Of a stretch of 64,000 nucleotides of DNA, positions 22,050 through 33,760 are shown in pieces. The position numbers were made by a program, and so were the translations under genes. This DNA comes from Pollenia angustigena (Eukaryota; Arthropoda; Insecta; Diptera; Polleniidae). Positions within the stretch are counted from its first letter, which is position 1; each line of letters starts with the position of its first letter. Under the pieces are notes generated by a model. The model did no database searches and was not told the origin of the DNA. It saw only the letters and a list, made by a program, of their open reading frames with translations. Where the stretch lies: the NCBI GenBank assembly GCA_930367215.1, contig OV884056.1, positions 286,112,067 through 286,176,066 of the forward strand, written 5' to 3'.

Positions 22050-22260
22050 GAATTCCCGGGCAATCAGATAACAGATGAGCTGGCAAAACAAGGTGGTCGC
22101 ATGGATGACACATTCATTGATCAATTCGTTGGCCTTCCAATGGCTCAATGTAAGTCACTTATCAAGCACGAGTCTTATGGAATTGCGCAGATGGGGCAGA
22201 TCTGTGAGTCCACCTGCTCCATATCCAGGACACTATGGCACTATGGTTTGCTTTTGACTG
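22050..22260 (+). pseudogene. LINE RNase H relic (D1)
   Basis: The plus-strand translation gives GNQITDELAKQGGRMDD followed by GLPMAQCKSLIK and ISRTLW. This is the end of the RNase H domain of jockey-group non-LTR retrotransposons, where GNExADELAK is the signature. It is preceded by FRIPG after a shift and a deletion. It is only about 70 residues. D2 has the same relic at 32369-32577. Confidence 0.65.
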
Positions 22261-22971
22261 ATGAATTCAGCCGGATCGGTCTATAAATGACTGAGATATG
22301 AGCAAAAAAAAAAAACGACTGCCCCTTATTTTATCCCTTAATCCTTTATTGCTGTTGTTTTGTCTTTTTCTGTATATCTTGATAACGCGGAGAACCAAAG
22401 TTTAAAAATTAAGTACAAGCATCTTGGTTATGAATATATAATCTCTTTTAACAAATGAAAGAAATTACAGATTCCTTTATATCGGAAAAACGCCGAGAGC
22501 CAAAGTTTTTAAATTATGTACAAACATCCCAGTTATCAATACGCACCACCCGACAAAATATAGGCGGGATAAGAGAAGTAGATTTATTTATATCGAAAGA
22601 ACGTTTAGAGAAAAAGTATTAAATTTCTTGCACATTGCTAGGTTAGCTGGATAAGTGGGCGTGGCACCTCCCTCAGAAGAAATTGATTTTTGTATATCTG
22701 GAATGTCGGAGCAGTGAAAGTTTTCAAATTTTATACAAATAACATTGAATAATTGGATTGAAGAAGTGGGCGTGGCACGAAATGTATTTCCTTATATCTT
22801 GAGAACGGTATGAGAAAATTTAATATACATAGTTGAGTTATCAACAAACAAAGTGGATCGAAAGTGGTTGTTATTGGACAAGTGGGTATGGCGACTCCCA
22901 TACAAAATTGATCAGAAACATTAGAAGTTAAAAAATTTTGTACAAATAGCTTCGACACCAATACAAATATC
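22261..22971. repeat. Dispersed fly repeat with GTATATCTGGAGAACG motifs (D1)
   Basis: Imperfect internal repeats of TCTGTATATCT(G/T)GA and GTGGGCGTGGCA. The same family occurs at 32578-33330 (D2) and 56330-56560. No conserved long frame is present. It is non-coding dispersed repeat DNA common in calyptrate genomes. Confidence 0.5.
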
Positions 22972-23081
22972 GGTGGCATGTCGTAACGTCCAGTGTCAAA
23001 GTGTCCGTGGACTTTATGACACTTTTAAAAGTGTCATAATGTCCATCAGAACAGTGTCACTGGACGTTACGACATGCCACC
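22972..23081. mobile_element. 110-bp palindromic MITE
   Basis: GGTGGCATGTCGTAACGTCC and its perfect complement bound a foldback of 110 bp, with CACTTTTAAAAGTG in the interior. D2 (33331 onward) keeps the left half and lacks the right half, through a deletion near GTGTCATAATGT. Confidence 0.7.
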
Positions 23082-23136
23082 TCTACACTGTGTAGAGTGT
23101 CATAATGTCCACAACATGCTTACAAACTCGAAAGCA

Positions 23137-23391
23137 TAGTCGACCTTCGGCCGGGCGCAAGGATTTTCTCCTCTATGGTATAACAAACACCGGCTTCGCT
23201 AACTAAAGCTTCTCTGTATAGTCGGCCTTCGGCCGGGCGCAAGGATTTTCTCCTTTATGGTATAACAAATACTGGCTTCGCTAACTAAAGCTTCTCTGGG
23301 AAATCGGCCTTCGTTCGGAAACAAGGCAGATTTTAGAAGCTTTACTTAGCGAAACCGGTACTTGTTATACCATAAAGAAAAAAATGCTTGC
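23137..23391. repeat. 82-bp minisatellite with inverted terminal unit (D1)
   Basis: The unit contains GGCTTCGCTAACTAAAGCTT and CGGCCTTCGGCCGGGCGCAA. GGCTTCG occurs at 23192 and 23274, giving a period of 82 bp. A last, diverged unit is in inverse orientation (about 23336-23391). D2 carries one more direct unit. Confidence 0.75.
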
Positions 23392-23626
23392 AATTAAGGA
23401 TTGATGTTTGACTGTTGGCTGGCAGGCACCGCAGTGGTGCAGAGGTTAGAACGTCAAAGAATTCTGATGAAAGAATGTGGTGATTCTTGAAACATGTAAA
23501 TTCAAAGCGGGTTTGAGCCCCAGCTCAGCCAGGAAAAGTATCAATAAATTGTAATAAAATTTCATGTTTTAAAAGTTCCTTACTTCAGTAAAAAATAATT
23601 TAATGAAAATTAAATTTGATGAACTC
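23392..23626 (+). repeat. tRNA-module repeat S2 at the D1/D2 junction
   Basis: Leader TTAAGGATTGATGTTTGACT, a tRNA-like head (23417-23533; B box GGTTTGAGCCC, one change from the other S2 copies) and a tail ending GATGAACTC. The left inverted arm is absent. It lies exactly between the end of D1 homology and the spacer before D2. Confidence 0.6.
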
Positions 23627-23812
23627 AAATTATAATATTTTAATTTGTACTATTAAAATGTCTTTACAAAAATTTATCAAATTATGTATAAAATTGCAAC
23701 TTGTACTTTGCGCACAAGGTTAACATGGACAGACAACCAGCCAGACGGACGGATGGACATCGTTAAATCACTTTAAAAATTGATTCTCATACGATCGGTG
23801 TACTTAAAGATT
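23627..23812. other. Spacer between D1 and D2
   Basis: Unique in this window. It contains the CAGACGGACGGATGGACAT motif of old dispersed fly repeats. No gene. Confidence 0.4.
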
Positions 23813-25079
23813 GGTTCAAAATCTTATGTTTATAATTGCATTTTCCCTAACTTAACTAAATATGCCTTAAAAATGCTAAATATGCGCTAAAAACTTAAAA
23901 AATGCTGCAAAAAGGCTCTTTTAACTAAATTATGCAAAATATGCTCGAAACGGTGAAATATGCCAAAATATGCACTAACAAATCGATGCCAAAATTCATA
24001 AAAAGCTCTAAAACGGATAGATATATTATTTCTGCCTTCATTAGTCGCACAAGGGAAAACATGCAATTGCATATTTGTGGTTTCCCTGTTAATCACATTT
24101 AATTAGTCCACAAACTTAACATTAATATACGCCAAGTAAAACTTGATTTTGTTCCCAGTAGTTCTTAAGAGACTGCAAATAATACTTTATTAAAATATGC
24201 TGCCAAAAATTAATCATTGGGTGAAATATTAGCCTGTTGTATTGCCAAGGACGGAATGACCTTTAAGGCACTAAAAACTCTTAAGCAATTGTAGGATATC
24301 TTCATGCTCAAAACTACAACACACCGACGGAATCATTGAAGCATGTTCATATTACTATTCGTTTCTATAATAATATTGTTTCATATCATTTGGTATATTA
24401 TTCTGGCTAAGAGGTTATATTTGTTACTTTTCAAAAATATGGTTGAAGTCTACTAATGAATATAGACATGCTTAACCACCAACAAATTAAAACTCATTTA
24501 ATATAAATTTAGGAGAATAATAAATTTATTAAATTCCTTAAACCAAATTCCTTTTTAAAACCAAAATTTTTAAAAATTCTAAAGATATGTTCACACCTAT
24601 TAAATATTTGACTTCCTTCACGTAACCACTAGTTTTCCTAAAGAGTTGTTTGCTTTGGCAACACGATTGGCTAGAGCAAACATCATTTAACAGTTTATAA
24701 ATTACATTATACAAGTATTATCTTAGAAATAAAGTTTAGTAAATAAATATAAATTGTTAAAAATAAAGCTTAAGTTTGATCAATTTACTGGTCACGTTTT
24801 TTTCGGATTTTATCGTCAAATATTTGTAAGGTCTGAACATACCTTAAGTAATATCCATGTGTTTTGTTGGTTCTTCACCTAAGTGAAACGTTTTGTTTTT
24901 ATTACAATTAACTTTTTATTACAAAAACTAATTTGATTTTTGTATTTTTTATGTATGCGATTAAAACCGGTTAACCGGTTATTTTAAAAATACTTAACCG
25001 AAAACCTGTTTTTTTTAAATAGTTACTATTCGGAATATTCGAAAACCGGTTATTGAAAAAAGTCGAAAAATCGATCTCC

Positions 25080-25171
25080 CTACTCCTAACTATAATCGTT
25101 CTTATTGCTTTACATAAAACAAAATGAAGCATCTGATTTGCAACGTTACTGTTACTCCCGGCTAACTGAGC
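25080..25171. mobile_element. Right part of TTAA-type MITE (D2)
   Basis: Matches the inverse of 55554-55733 from AACTATAATCGTT to TGTTACTCCCGGCTAACTGA. It retains the GATTTGCAACG stretch that D1 has lost. Confidence 0.55.
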
Positions 25172-25174
25172 CTT

Positions 25175-25597
25175 AGTCTGTGTTCATACGGCTCATGTCT
25201 TATTGACAAGATTGCTACTTTATAGGCGAGAGGGACGAGGGGAAAAGAAACGAGTGCACAGATGCATGTACTGTCGGTACGTTTTGCTTTTTCATTCGTG
25301 GTTTAATTTTGTTTTTGTTTTCAATATCAACTAAAACAAAATAAAAAAAACATGTCGCCAACTTGACATGAATCATTTGAACGCCAATTCATCTTCAAAG
25401 TCTGGGTTCACACTATGAAAGTTTTCTTTCAGAAATTCTGAGTTTATTGATGAAAGGGGAGAGAAAAATAGCATGTTCTCTTCCCCTTTCACCAATAAAC
25501 TCAGACCTTCTTAAAGAAAACTTTCATAGTGTGATCCCAGACAAAGAAGAAAAAGGAAGAATCATGTCAATAAGACATGAACCGTATGAACTCAGAC
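25175..25597. mobile_element. MITE-2, D2 first copy
   Basis: Equivalent of 9329-9743 with both TIRs intact (GTCTGTGTTCATACGGCTCA and its partner). It contains the foldback 25401-25541, flanked by CAAAG at 25396-25400 and 25542-25546. The right arm retains ATGTCAATAAGACATG, of which D1 has lost part. Confidence 0.7.
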
Positions 25598-25781
25598 TAA
25601 GAAACTATGCGATTGCAAATAACTGTAATTTTTTTCTATGTATTGTCTTATATTTCGATGTCACGTGCGACATTAAAAAACAACATTTTCTATCAGTGCG
25701 TCGAAAGTAAATGAAGAAAGAACAATTGTGATTCTTAGTTGACAGTTAATTTTCCGTTTTCCATATTTTTTAGTTCGGCTC

Positions 25782-26115
25782 GAGTTCATCAAATTAAATT
25801 TTCATTGAATTATTTTTTACTGAAGGAAGGAATAAATTGAAAATGATAATTACAGCAAATTTCGAACCACCAGTACCACTGGTTAAGGATTGATGTTTGA
25901 CTGTTGGCTGGCAGGCACCGCAGTGGTGCAGAGGTTAGAACGTCAAAGAATTCTGATGAAAGAATGTGGTGATTCTTGAAACATGTAAATTCAAAGCGGG
26001 TTCGAACCCCAGCTCAGCCAGAAAAAGTATCAATAAATTGTAATAAAATTTCATGTTTTAAAAGTTCCTTACTTCAGTAAAAAATAATTTAATGAAAATC
26101 AAATTTGATGAACTC
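25782..26115 (+). repeat. tRNA-module repeat, family S2, with inverted arms (D2)
   Basis: A 334-bp equivalent of 9928-10261. The tRNA-like head is at 25906-26022, with B box GGTTCGAACCC and inverted terminal arms GAGTTCATC/GATGAACTC. Confidence 0.65.
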
Positions 26116-26924
26116 AAGCGTAACTAAGAAATATCGAAAATTGTAAATGAATAAAGCTCGTCAATTATCGGGAACCAACAGGGATTTTTTATAATATTAA
26201 AATAAAAAAAACCTTTCTGAGAAGGAAGATTTGTGATCTTGGTACTTATACAAGGTTGGTCACGTGCGACACGGTAAGTGTGACAATTATATATAAATGA
26301 TTTGTTTATGTACACACATGTACACACCTGTATGAAAGCACTGGCTCTCTCGAAATATATTGTTTTGCTGCAGGATAGTCCTTGGTTGTAGTCATTTATC
26401 TTATCCCAATAAGCAAAAATTTTTTGTGAATTCCAATGTTAGAATTCCAGTGTGAATCCAAGCTTTAATTACATTTGAAATCTATCCTCTTTCCAGTCTG
26501 TTTGAAGTTTGTTAAAAAACAACAAATTTGTTTGAAGCATATGTTATACGAGCCCTAACCACTATTTATTCGTACACCAAATATTTTTTACTGTCTAACA
26601 TTAAACACCAGAAAAAAAATTAAATTAAGTTAACTATACTTACACGCTTGTACTTGTCTGAATGGTTGCTTTGTTTCCTTTAAATTTATTTATAAAAATA
26701 ATTTTATATTTTATATTTCAATAAAAATAATCCCTGAAGAAGTAGGAAAACAGCCTACGAAACATCGGAGGAAAATATGAAATAAATCTTTTATTTACAT
26801 ATAGAAAATAATTAGACCTTGAAAGCCTGTTTGGTAATCCCAAAAAACATTAATAATTTAATATTGTACGAAAATATTAATAAAATGCATAAACTAAAAA
26901 AATCGTTATTGTTTACTGAAATTA

Positions 26925-28193
26925 ATTTGACCACTATTAATTCGTACAGTGTATAAATAAACTAGGCTCAAGTTGACAAAAAAGATCAAAATGTAAACAA
27001 AAATTGCAAATATACCGTTACAAAAAAAGGAAAATAATGCAATGGAGCAAAAAAAGAGAACTTTTATTTAAATTTTTATTATTTCGGAAAAATTTGTGAA
27101 GAAATTCGAATTTTAGTAATTGAAAAATTCAAATCTGGAAAGACATATGGGCAAATATCTACTGATCTTAAACTCCCAAGATCAACAATACAAAGCATTG
27201 TTAAAAAATACGGATTAAGTGGAAACTACAGCAATGAAGTATCAAAAAAAGGCCGGACCTCAAAAATAACGCTTCGAGATAAAAGAGCTTAAGCAAATAT
27301 TATTAAGCAAAATCGTCGAAGCACTGTTCGTGACATAGCTTCGAAGTGGTCTAATGCTATTGGAAAGCCCGTAAAACGTGAATGGACCCGCCAGCAAATG
27401 AAAAGTATTGGGTATAATTTTTATAAAGTAAGTTAAAAATTTACTCGGTATGTCGAAATCAGTTTAGAACATTATAAACTTTTTAAGGCTAAGGAAAAAC
27501 CATTGCTTACCGCATTGCAAAAGAAAAAACGTTTGTTATGGTGTAAAGAGAGACGTTCTTGGGTACAAAGGCAATGGGATAGCATTATTTTTAGTGACGA
27601 ATCCAAGTTTGATGTTTGTGTTGGTGATGCCAGAAAAAGGGTGATTCGTAAAAGCACAGAAGCTTACAATAAAGACTGCTTGAAACGCACAGTCAAGTTT
27701 CCAGCTAGCCTCATGGTATGTATGTCCTCAAAGGGTGTCGGAAAGCTTCACTTCATTGATGGTACCGTAAACGCAGAAAAATACGTAAAAATATTAGAAG
27801 AAAATCTGATACCATCGGTACCAAAGCTAGCCGACTGCGGTGAATATATTTTTCAACAAGATGGTGCATCATCTCATACAGCTAAAACAAAACTAAACAA
27901 TGGCTACAAGAAAATGGTATTGAGGTTGATTGGCCATCATCTAGTCCAAACCTCAAACCAATAGAAAATATGTGGGCTCTTATGAAAAGAAAGCTTCGCA
28001 ATGATCCTCAACGGACTCTTGACGGGTTAAGATCCAAAATTCAAGAAATCTGGGACTCAATTACCCCTGAAGATTGTCAGGAACTAATAAGTACCCTGTC
28101 AAAGCGAGTCCAATCCGTTTTAAAAAACAGGGGAGATGTAACACAGTTCTAAGTACGAAAATATGTGACTGTATGAATTAAAAGTGGTCAATT
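26925..28193 (+). mobile_element. Tc1-like transposon (D2)
   Basis: A 1,269-bp element with TA flanks at 26923-26924 and 28194-28195. It is 18 bp longer than the D1 copy, because D1 lost 27 bp and D2 lost 6 and 3 bp in the transposase region. Confidence 0.75.
27037..28152 (+). pseudogene. Tc1 transposase relic (D2)
   Basis: The layout is as in D1: helix-turn-helix region, a stop near 27291, a putative short intron at about 27428-27487, then FSDES, FQQDGASSH and ENMW. It keeps the KREWTRQQ segment deleted in D1. It has lost two residues (WG in MVWGCMSS) through a 6-bp deletion and is shifted before the last catalytic segment. It is non-functional, and its lesions after the duplication are independent of D1. 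Confidence 0.85.
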
Positions 28194-28213
28194 TATTTTT
28201 ATTGAAAATAATA

Positions 28214-29442
28214 GGCGGCATGAAATAGCCCCCCACGAAATAAGTCCCCACAACAGAAATGAAATAACTCCCCAAAAAAATTTATGAGAGGCAACAACAA
28301 CGTTTTTTGGGGATTTATTTCATTTTTTTGCGGACTTATTTCATTTTTATATTGGGGAGTTATTTCATATGAAATAAGTCCCCAGAAATCTGAAATGAAA
28401 TAAGTCCCTAAAAATATTTTGGGGACTTTTCTCATTTTCAAATTTATTCCAAAATCGTCAAAAATGCAGATTATGTCGCGTTATAATACGTAAACAAAAC
28501 TTGTTTTAATGAATGGTCAAGACCACTCATTCATTAAAAATAATACTTACTAGGTAGTTAGTTTGAGAAATAATTTTGCGGTAAGGAATAAAATAAATTA
28601 ATTTTTTTTTTTTGCTGGATGCAATGAATCCAGGTCTCCCATTCAAAAGAGAGATAAAGCCTTTTATTTTTTTTTTTTTTTCATTCGAATGGGAGACAAA
28701 GCCATCATGGCCTTAGGACACATAAGTAATATTAGGAAATGGCTTTATCTCTCATTTCAGTTTTGAAGAACTTTTCCATTTTACATTAATTAATAGTTTT
28801 CTTATTTTTATAATTAATAAGAGGTAATGATTTTCCCTTTTACTAAAGCTAAGTATTGAAATCTGGCTTCGCATACTAAAGTTTTCCTGCTTGGCGGCCT
28901 GCGGCCGCGCTTAGGGGTTTTTTCCTATAGTAGGACGCGGCAGGTGGCTTCGCTGAATGAGTTTTTCTGCGTGCGTCACAAGAATAAAAAAATGTTTTGC
29001 AATGATAACTAAGGATTTTTCCTTTTACAGAATGTTTACACCATGCGTAACAATATTCTGGAAAAATATGGCTTTGCCTCTCATTTGGGGAAAAAATATG
29101 GCTATATCTCTCACTTCGCAAAATTGAGCAATAAAGCCATCATGGCCTTACCTCCCATGGTAAAAAACCACCCCCCCCCCTATTTTGAATTGATTGGATG
29201 TTTTGAATACTTTTTGGGGATTTATTTCATTTGAGGAAATTGGGACTTATTTCCAATGAAATAACTCCCTAATTTTTGGGAATTTATTTCATTTTGATTT
29301 GCGGAGTTATTTCATTTCGTTGGGGTTTCATTTCGTTTTAAAATTGGGGGTTTATTTCATATGAAATAAGACCCCAAAAATTGGGGAATTATTTCATAAT
29401 TTTGTTGGGGACTTATTTCGTGGGGGACTATTTCATGCCGCC
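28214..29442. mobile_element. Long-TIR element with 9-bp TSD (D2)
   Basis: The D2 equivalent of 12342-13572. Flanking AAAATAATA lies at 28205-28213 and 29443-29451. The poly-C run is shorter than in D1. Confidence 0.75.
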
Positions 29443-30226
29443 AAAATAATAGGATTTCGTTTTAGTTCATATATTTAATAGAATTTTTATTTAATATCTT
29501 ACTTGATCAATGTATATTTTAATACAATAAAATTGACTTTAAGAACAAGTATTTACTTTCTGGTGTAGTCAGTATAATTAGGAAAATATTCCTACTTTAA
29601 TATCGCATTGTAACAAAATGGTCAGTGTACGAATTAATAGTGGTTAGGGCTCGTATATGGTACAGAGTTGTTGCAAAATTATTGTTCAAATAATGTTATA
29701 ACACTATTTTAATACTGTTGTAACATTACTTGAATAACACTGAAATTCCATGCTTGAATTCAACGGTAAAAAAAATTTCGGTTCGACTTGAATTCCACTG
29801 CAATTTCATGCTTGAATTCAAGTGTAAAAACAGGTTCGTTTAAACTTGAATCACACTGTTATTCAAGGCTGGAATTACACTGTAAAGGTACTGTTTTGTT
29901 CGACTGTAATTCAATGGTTAATTTTGCTGGATTCGCTATTGAATTCCACTGTGTTTCAACTGTAATTCAACACTGGAAATTGGAAATTGTAACTGGATTT
30001 CAAATGTAATTCCACTTGAATTTCAGCCTAAATGCTTATTGTGAAAGCTTGAGGTTGATACAATTATTATTTTATTTTATCCGATATTTCGCCCCGTATT
30101 TGTGTGACTTCTTCAGAGAAAATTAACAATATAAAATTTTTAATAATTTTTGATGAATTTCTTATTTTTTTCTTAAATTAAAGTGGCCCTAATTTGAAGA
30201 AGGAAACAAAAATACATATGTACATA

Positions 30227-30746
30227 TCGAGCCCTAACCGCGAAAATATCGTAAGCGACATGATTTTCAGTTTTCGTTTTTTTTAATAAATGATTGGCAG
30301 CACTTCCATCATCTCGTAAAATGTCACGGTCAAATAAGGTACCGTTACAATTTTATAGCAAGAACAATTTTAGTATAAGTCTGAGTTCGTACGGCTCATG
30401 TCTTATTGACAAGATTGCTACTTTATAGGCGAGAGGGACGAGGGGAAAAGAAACGAGTACACAGATGCATGTACTGTCTTTACGTTTTGCTTTTTCATTC
30501 GTTGTTTAATTTTGTTATTGTTTTCAATATCAAAAAAGCACATGTCGTCAACATGACATGAATAATTTGAACGCCAATTCATGTTCAAAGAAGAAAAAGG
30601 AAGAATCTTGTCAATAAGACATGAGCCGTATGAACTTAGACTAAGCAACAAATTTCATACAAAATTTATATTAAATAAATTAGAAATGCTCTCTCCAGTA
30701 AAATTTGATTTTTGGCGCTTACGTTATTTTCGCGGTTAGGGGTCGA
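30227..30746. mobile_element. MITE-1, D2 copy with MITE-2 inside
   Basis: TIRs TCGAGCCCTAACCGCGAAAA and TTTTCGCGGTTAGGGGTCGA are flanked by TA. It contains only the MITE-2 insertion (30379-30641). It preserves the empty sites for the hAT and foldback insertions found in D1. Confidence 0.82.
30379..30641. mobile_element. MITE-2, D2 second copy (263 bp)
   Basis: Identical in extent to 19999-20261, with TAA flanks. It is the reference for the unoccupied CAAAG site of the 141-bp foldback. Confidence 0.8.
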
Positions 30747-31408
30747 TATATACGTACATAGTATGTAAGTATAAAGATTTATTTTTGCAGTAACTGTCGG
30801 CCATCGGCCGAACCTAGTACACTGAGTAATTCTGTTCATTTAAAAAAATTTAACTAGGCTCGGTTATATATAACTTTGTAAAAAAAAAAGGAAAAAAAAA
30901 ACAGCATAAATATAATGATGAGAAAAAATGTCACGTGCGACAGTGCTTAAAACTTACTTAAGAAAAAGTATAAATCGTTTTTGGAAAAAATAAAAACTAT
31001 TTTTAAAAGACATCAGTGCATAATATTCTTAAGTTTGTCACATGAAAATATTGCCACAGGTTTCGCTGTGAATGCCTTGATTTTTTGCAATTGTGTTAAA
31101 AACGAAACCAATTATCAAAATAAAATATAGCAGTGATTTTAAGGTTTATTAAGAGATAGAAGCTAAATATATTGTCAAAATAAAAATCCGTTTTATTTCG
31201 GCTTTTTTCACTCTGAAAGAGTACGACAGTCACGTTTGACATGATGCAAATGCCCATATGTATTTTGAAACTCTCATTAAACAAGATTTGTCTGGACAAA
31301 AACAGGTGAATCTAACTAAAGTAAATCCCTTATTAAGGGACAAATTGTCTCATCTGGCAACAATACGTTGCTTTATAATTCTAATTAATCATTAATCCAA
31401 ACAGTTAT

Positions 31409-31560
31409 GACCCCTATTACGGTTTACTCAGTTGAGTTGTAATTAAGACAACTGGTTGTGATCAGTTGTAATTATTGTTATGTTTTTGTGCACCGCAATA
31501 TAGCAAAGTTGTAAACCATAATACAAAAATTAACCATAATACAACTCAGTAATAGGGGCC
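31409..31560. mobile_element. Small TIR element (D2)
   Basis: The D2 copy of 21092-21243, with the same ends (GACCCCTATTAC / GTAATAGGGGCC) and TAT flanks. Confidence 0.5.
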
Positions 31561-31634
31561 TATATCAATCTCCAACTATCAATGCTAATTATTTTAGTGC
31601 CTGATATAAAACATTAAAAAAGCGGCAGGCAATG

Positions 31635-31838
31635 CTAATCGAAGATCGCACCACTTAAGATATCAAAGCAAATATCAACCGTAAAGATACTTGGTAGGGC
31701 AAAAAACCCCACTTCTCCTATGACAATAAGACCACTGTTTACGACCACGTCCACAATATCTCGATAACTTTTATGAAATATAAAATATATGACTAGCAAT
31801 TTTAAAACACCACCACAATTTGTACAATGGAACTTCAT
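31635..31838 (-). other. Short conserved open frame, function unknown (D2)
   Basis: Counterpart of 21318-21521 with two amino-acid changes. No recognised domain; it is recorded only because it is open in both copies. Confidence 0.2.
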
Positions 31839-32368
31839 ATTTGGCAAAAGATCTTTTCGTTCCTTTTAATAAAAAGAAAAAATTAAATGGCTAATTTTAC
31901 AACTTAATAAAAAAAATATTAACAACCTTGCCTATTTTTATATGTTACTGACTCTAAGGAGAAATTGCCGACAATTTATGAGGTGCCCCCCATAAAAGTA
32001 TTTATCGTTTTAATCAAAAATACTTTTTTGGTCATTTTTTTTCTTATATAAAATTAAAAACACATTTTGGTTGAAGTAATTAATTGTTTTTTTGCGGATT
32101 TTGTATCACAAATCTGTCTAAATGAAAATTTCTATTCCATATGCTTCATAAAAAGAGGTTGTAAAATGGACTAATCACGAACACTTAATCAATAACACGG
32201 TATCACGAAAGTAAAGAAAAAGGGCGTTTATATAGAAATTTTGCTTTCTTATGCTCAGTAGATTACGATCAATAAAAGTATCTTATTGCCTAATGATCAA
32301 CTAACATCCAATGCCCCTCTCACACTATTATACAATTCAATAAATTAGTAAAATAGAAAGTTTTCAGA

Positions 32369-32577
32369 ATTCCCGGGCAATCAGATAACAGATGAGCTGG
32401 CAAAACAAGGTGGTCGCATGGATGACACATTCATTGATGAATTCGTTGGCCTTCCAATGGCTCAATGTAAGTCACTTATCAAGCGCGAGTCTTATAGAAT
32501 TGCGCAGATGGGGCAGATCTGTGAGTCCACCTGCTGCATATCCAGGACACTATGGCACTATGGTTTGCTTTTGATTG
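32369..32577 (+). pseudogene. LINE RNase H relic (D2)
   Basis: The same jockey-type RNase H remnant as at 22050-22260 (TDELAKQGGRMDD, GLPMAQCKSLIK), with a few substitutions. Confidence 0.65.
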
Positions 32578-33436
32578 ATGAATTCAGCCGGATCGGTCTA
32601 TAAATGACTGAGATATGAGCAAAAAAAAAAAAAAAACGACTGCCCCTTATTTTATCCCTTAATCCTTTATTGCTGTTGTTTTGTCTTTTTCTGTATATCT
32701 GGAGAACGCGGAAAACCAAAGTTTAAAAATTAAGTACAAGCATCTTGGTTATGAATACATAATCTCTCTTAACAAATGGGTAGAATCGGAGAACAGGGCG
32801 TTGCACTTCCCATACAAAGAAATTACAGATTCCTTTATATCGGAAAAACGCCGAGAGCCAAAGTTTTTAAATTATGTACAAACATCCCAGTTATCAATAC
32901 GCAACACCCGACAAAATGTAGGCGGGATAAGAGAAGTAGATTTATTTATATCGAAAGAACGTTTAGAGAAAAAGTATTAAATTTCTTGCACATTGCTAGG
33001 TTAGCTGGATAAGTGGGCGTAGCACCTCCCTCAGAAGAAATCGATTTCTGTATATCTGGAGTGTCGGAGCAGTGAAAGTTTTCAAATTTTATACAAATAA
33101 CATTGATTAATTGGATTGATGAAGTGGGCGTGGCATGAAATGTATTTCCTTATATCTGGAGAACGGTATGAGAAAATTTGGTACACATAGTTGAGTTATC
33201 AACAAACAAAGTGGATCGAAAGTGGTTGTTATTGGACAAGTGGGTATGGCGACTCCCATACAAAATTGATCAGAAACATTAGAAGTTAAAAAATTTTGTA
33301 CAAATAGCTTCGACACCAATACAAATATCGGTGGCATGTCGTAACGTCCAGTGTCAAAGTGTCCGTGGACTTTATGACACTTTTAAAAGTGTCATAATGT
33401 GTAGAGTGTCATAATGTCCACAACATGCTTACAAAT
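32578..33436. repeat. Dispersed repeat and half MITE (D2)
   Basis: 32578-33330 is the dispersed repeat with GTATATCTGGAGAACG motifs. It retains about 37 bp (near 32778-32815) missing in D1. From 33331 the left half of the 110-bp palindrome follows; its right arm is deleted. Confidence 0.5.
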
Positions 33437-33760
33437 ACCGTGCGCAAGGATTTTCTCCTCTTTGATAAAACAAGTACCGGCTTCGCTAACTAAAGCTTCT
33501 ATGCACAGCCGGCCTTCGGCCGGGCGCAAGGGTTTTATCCTCTATGGTATAACAAACACCGGCTTCGCTAACTAAAGCTTCTCTGTATAGTCGGCCTTCG
33601 GCCGGGCGCAAGAATTTTCTCCTTTATGGTATAACAAATACTGGCTTCGCTAACTAAAGCTTCTCTGCGAAATCGGCCTTCGTTCGGAAAGAAGGCAGAT
33701 TTTAGAAGCTTTACTTAGCGAAACCGGTACTTGTTATACCATAAAGGAAAAAATGCTTGC
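33437..33760. repeat. 82-bp minisatellite with inverted terminal unit (D2)
   Basis: GGCTTCG at 33479, 33561 and 33643 shows three direct 82-bp units, followed by the inverted unit (33703-33760). D1 has two direct units, so copy number changed after the duplication. Confidence 0.75.

Larger units (their letters stand above)
6932..23391. repeat. Segmental duplication copy D1
   Basis: Collinear and nearly identical to 23813-33760 except for insertions and deletions. Homology begins at GGTTCAAAATCTTATG (6932 and 23813) and ends at AAAATGCTTGC (23391 and 33760). D1 is 16.5 kb and D2 9.9 kb. The excess is mainly a 5.3-kb hAT element (14500-19805) and about 1 kb of tandem repeat (7820-8817). The first 870 bases (6932-7800) contain no recognisable gene. 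Confidence 0.88.
26549..29653. mobile_element. Composite Tc1-type TIR element (D2)
   Basis: The same ends as 10695-13783 (CGAGCCCTAACCAC, TA flanks at 26547-26548 and 29654-29655). It contains the Tc1 copy 26925-28193 and the 9-bp-TSD element 28214-29442. Confidence 0.75.
23813..33760. repeat. Segmental duplication copy D2
   Basis: A 9.9-kb copy of D1 without the hAT insertion, the 142-bp foldback and the S1 array. Large stretches (for example 26100-27300 against 10250-11450) match base for base or nearly so. The duplication is therefore recent, or the two copies are alleles. 23813-25070 has no recognisable gene. Confidence 0.88.
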
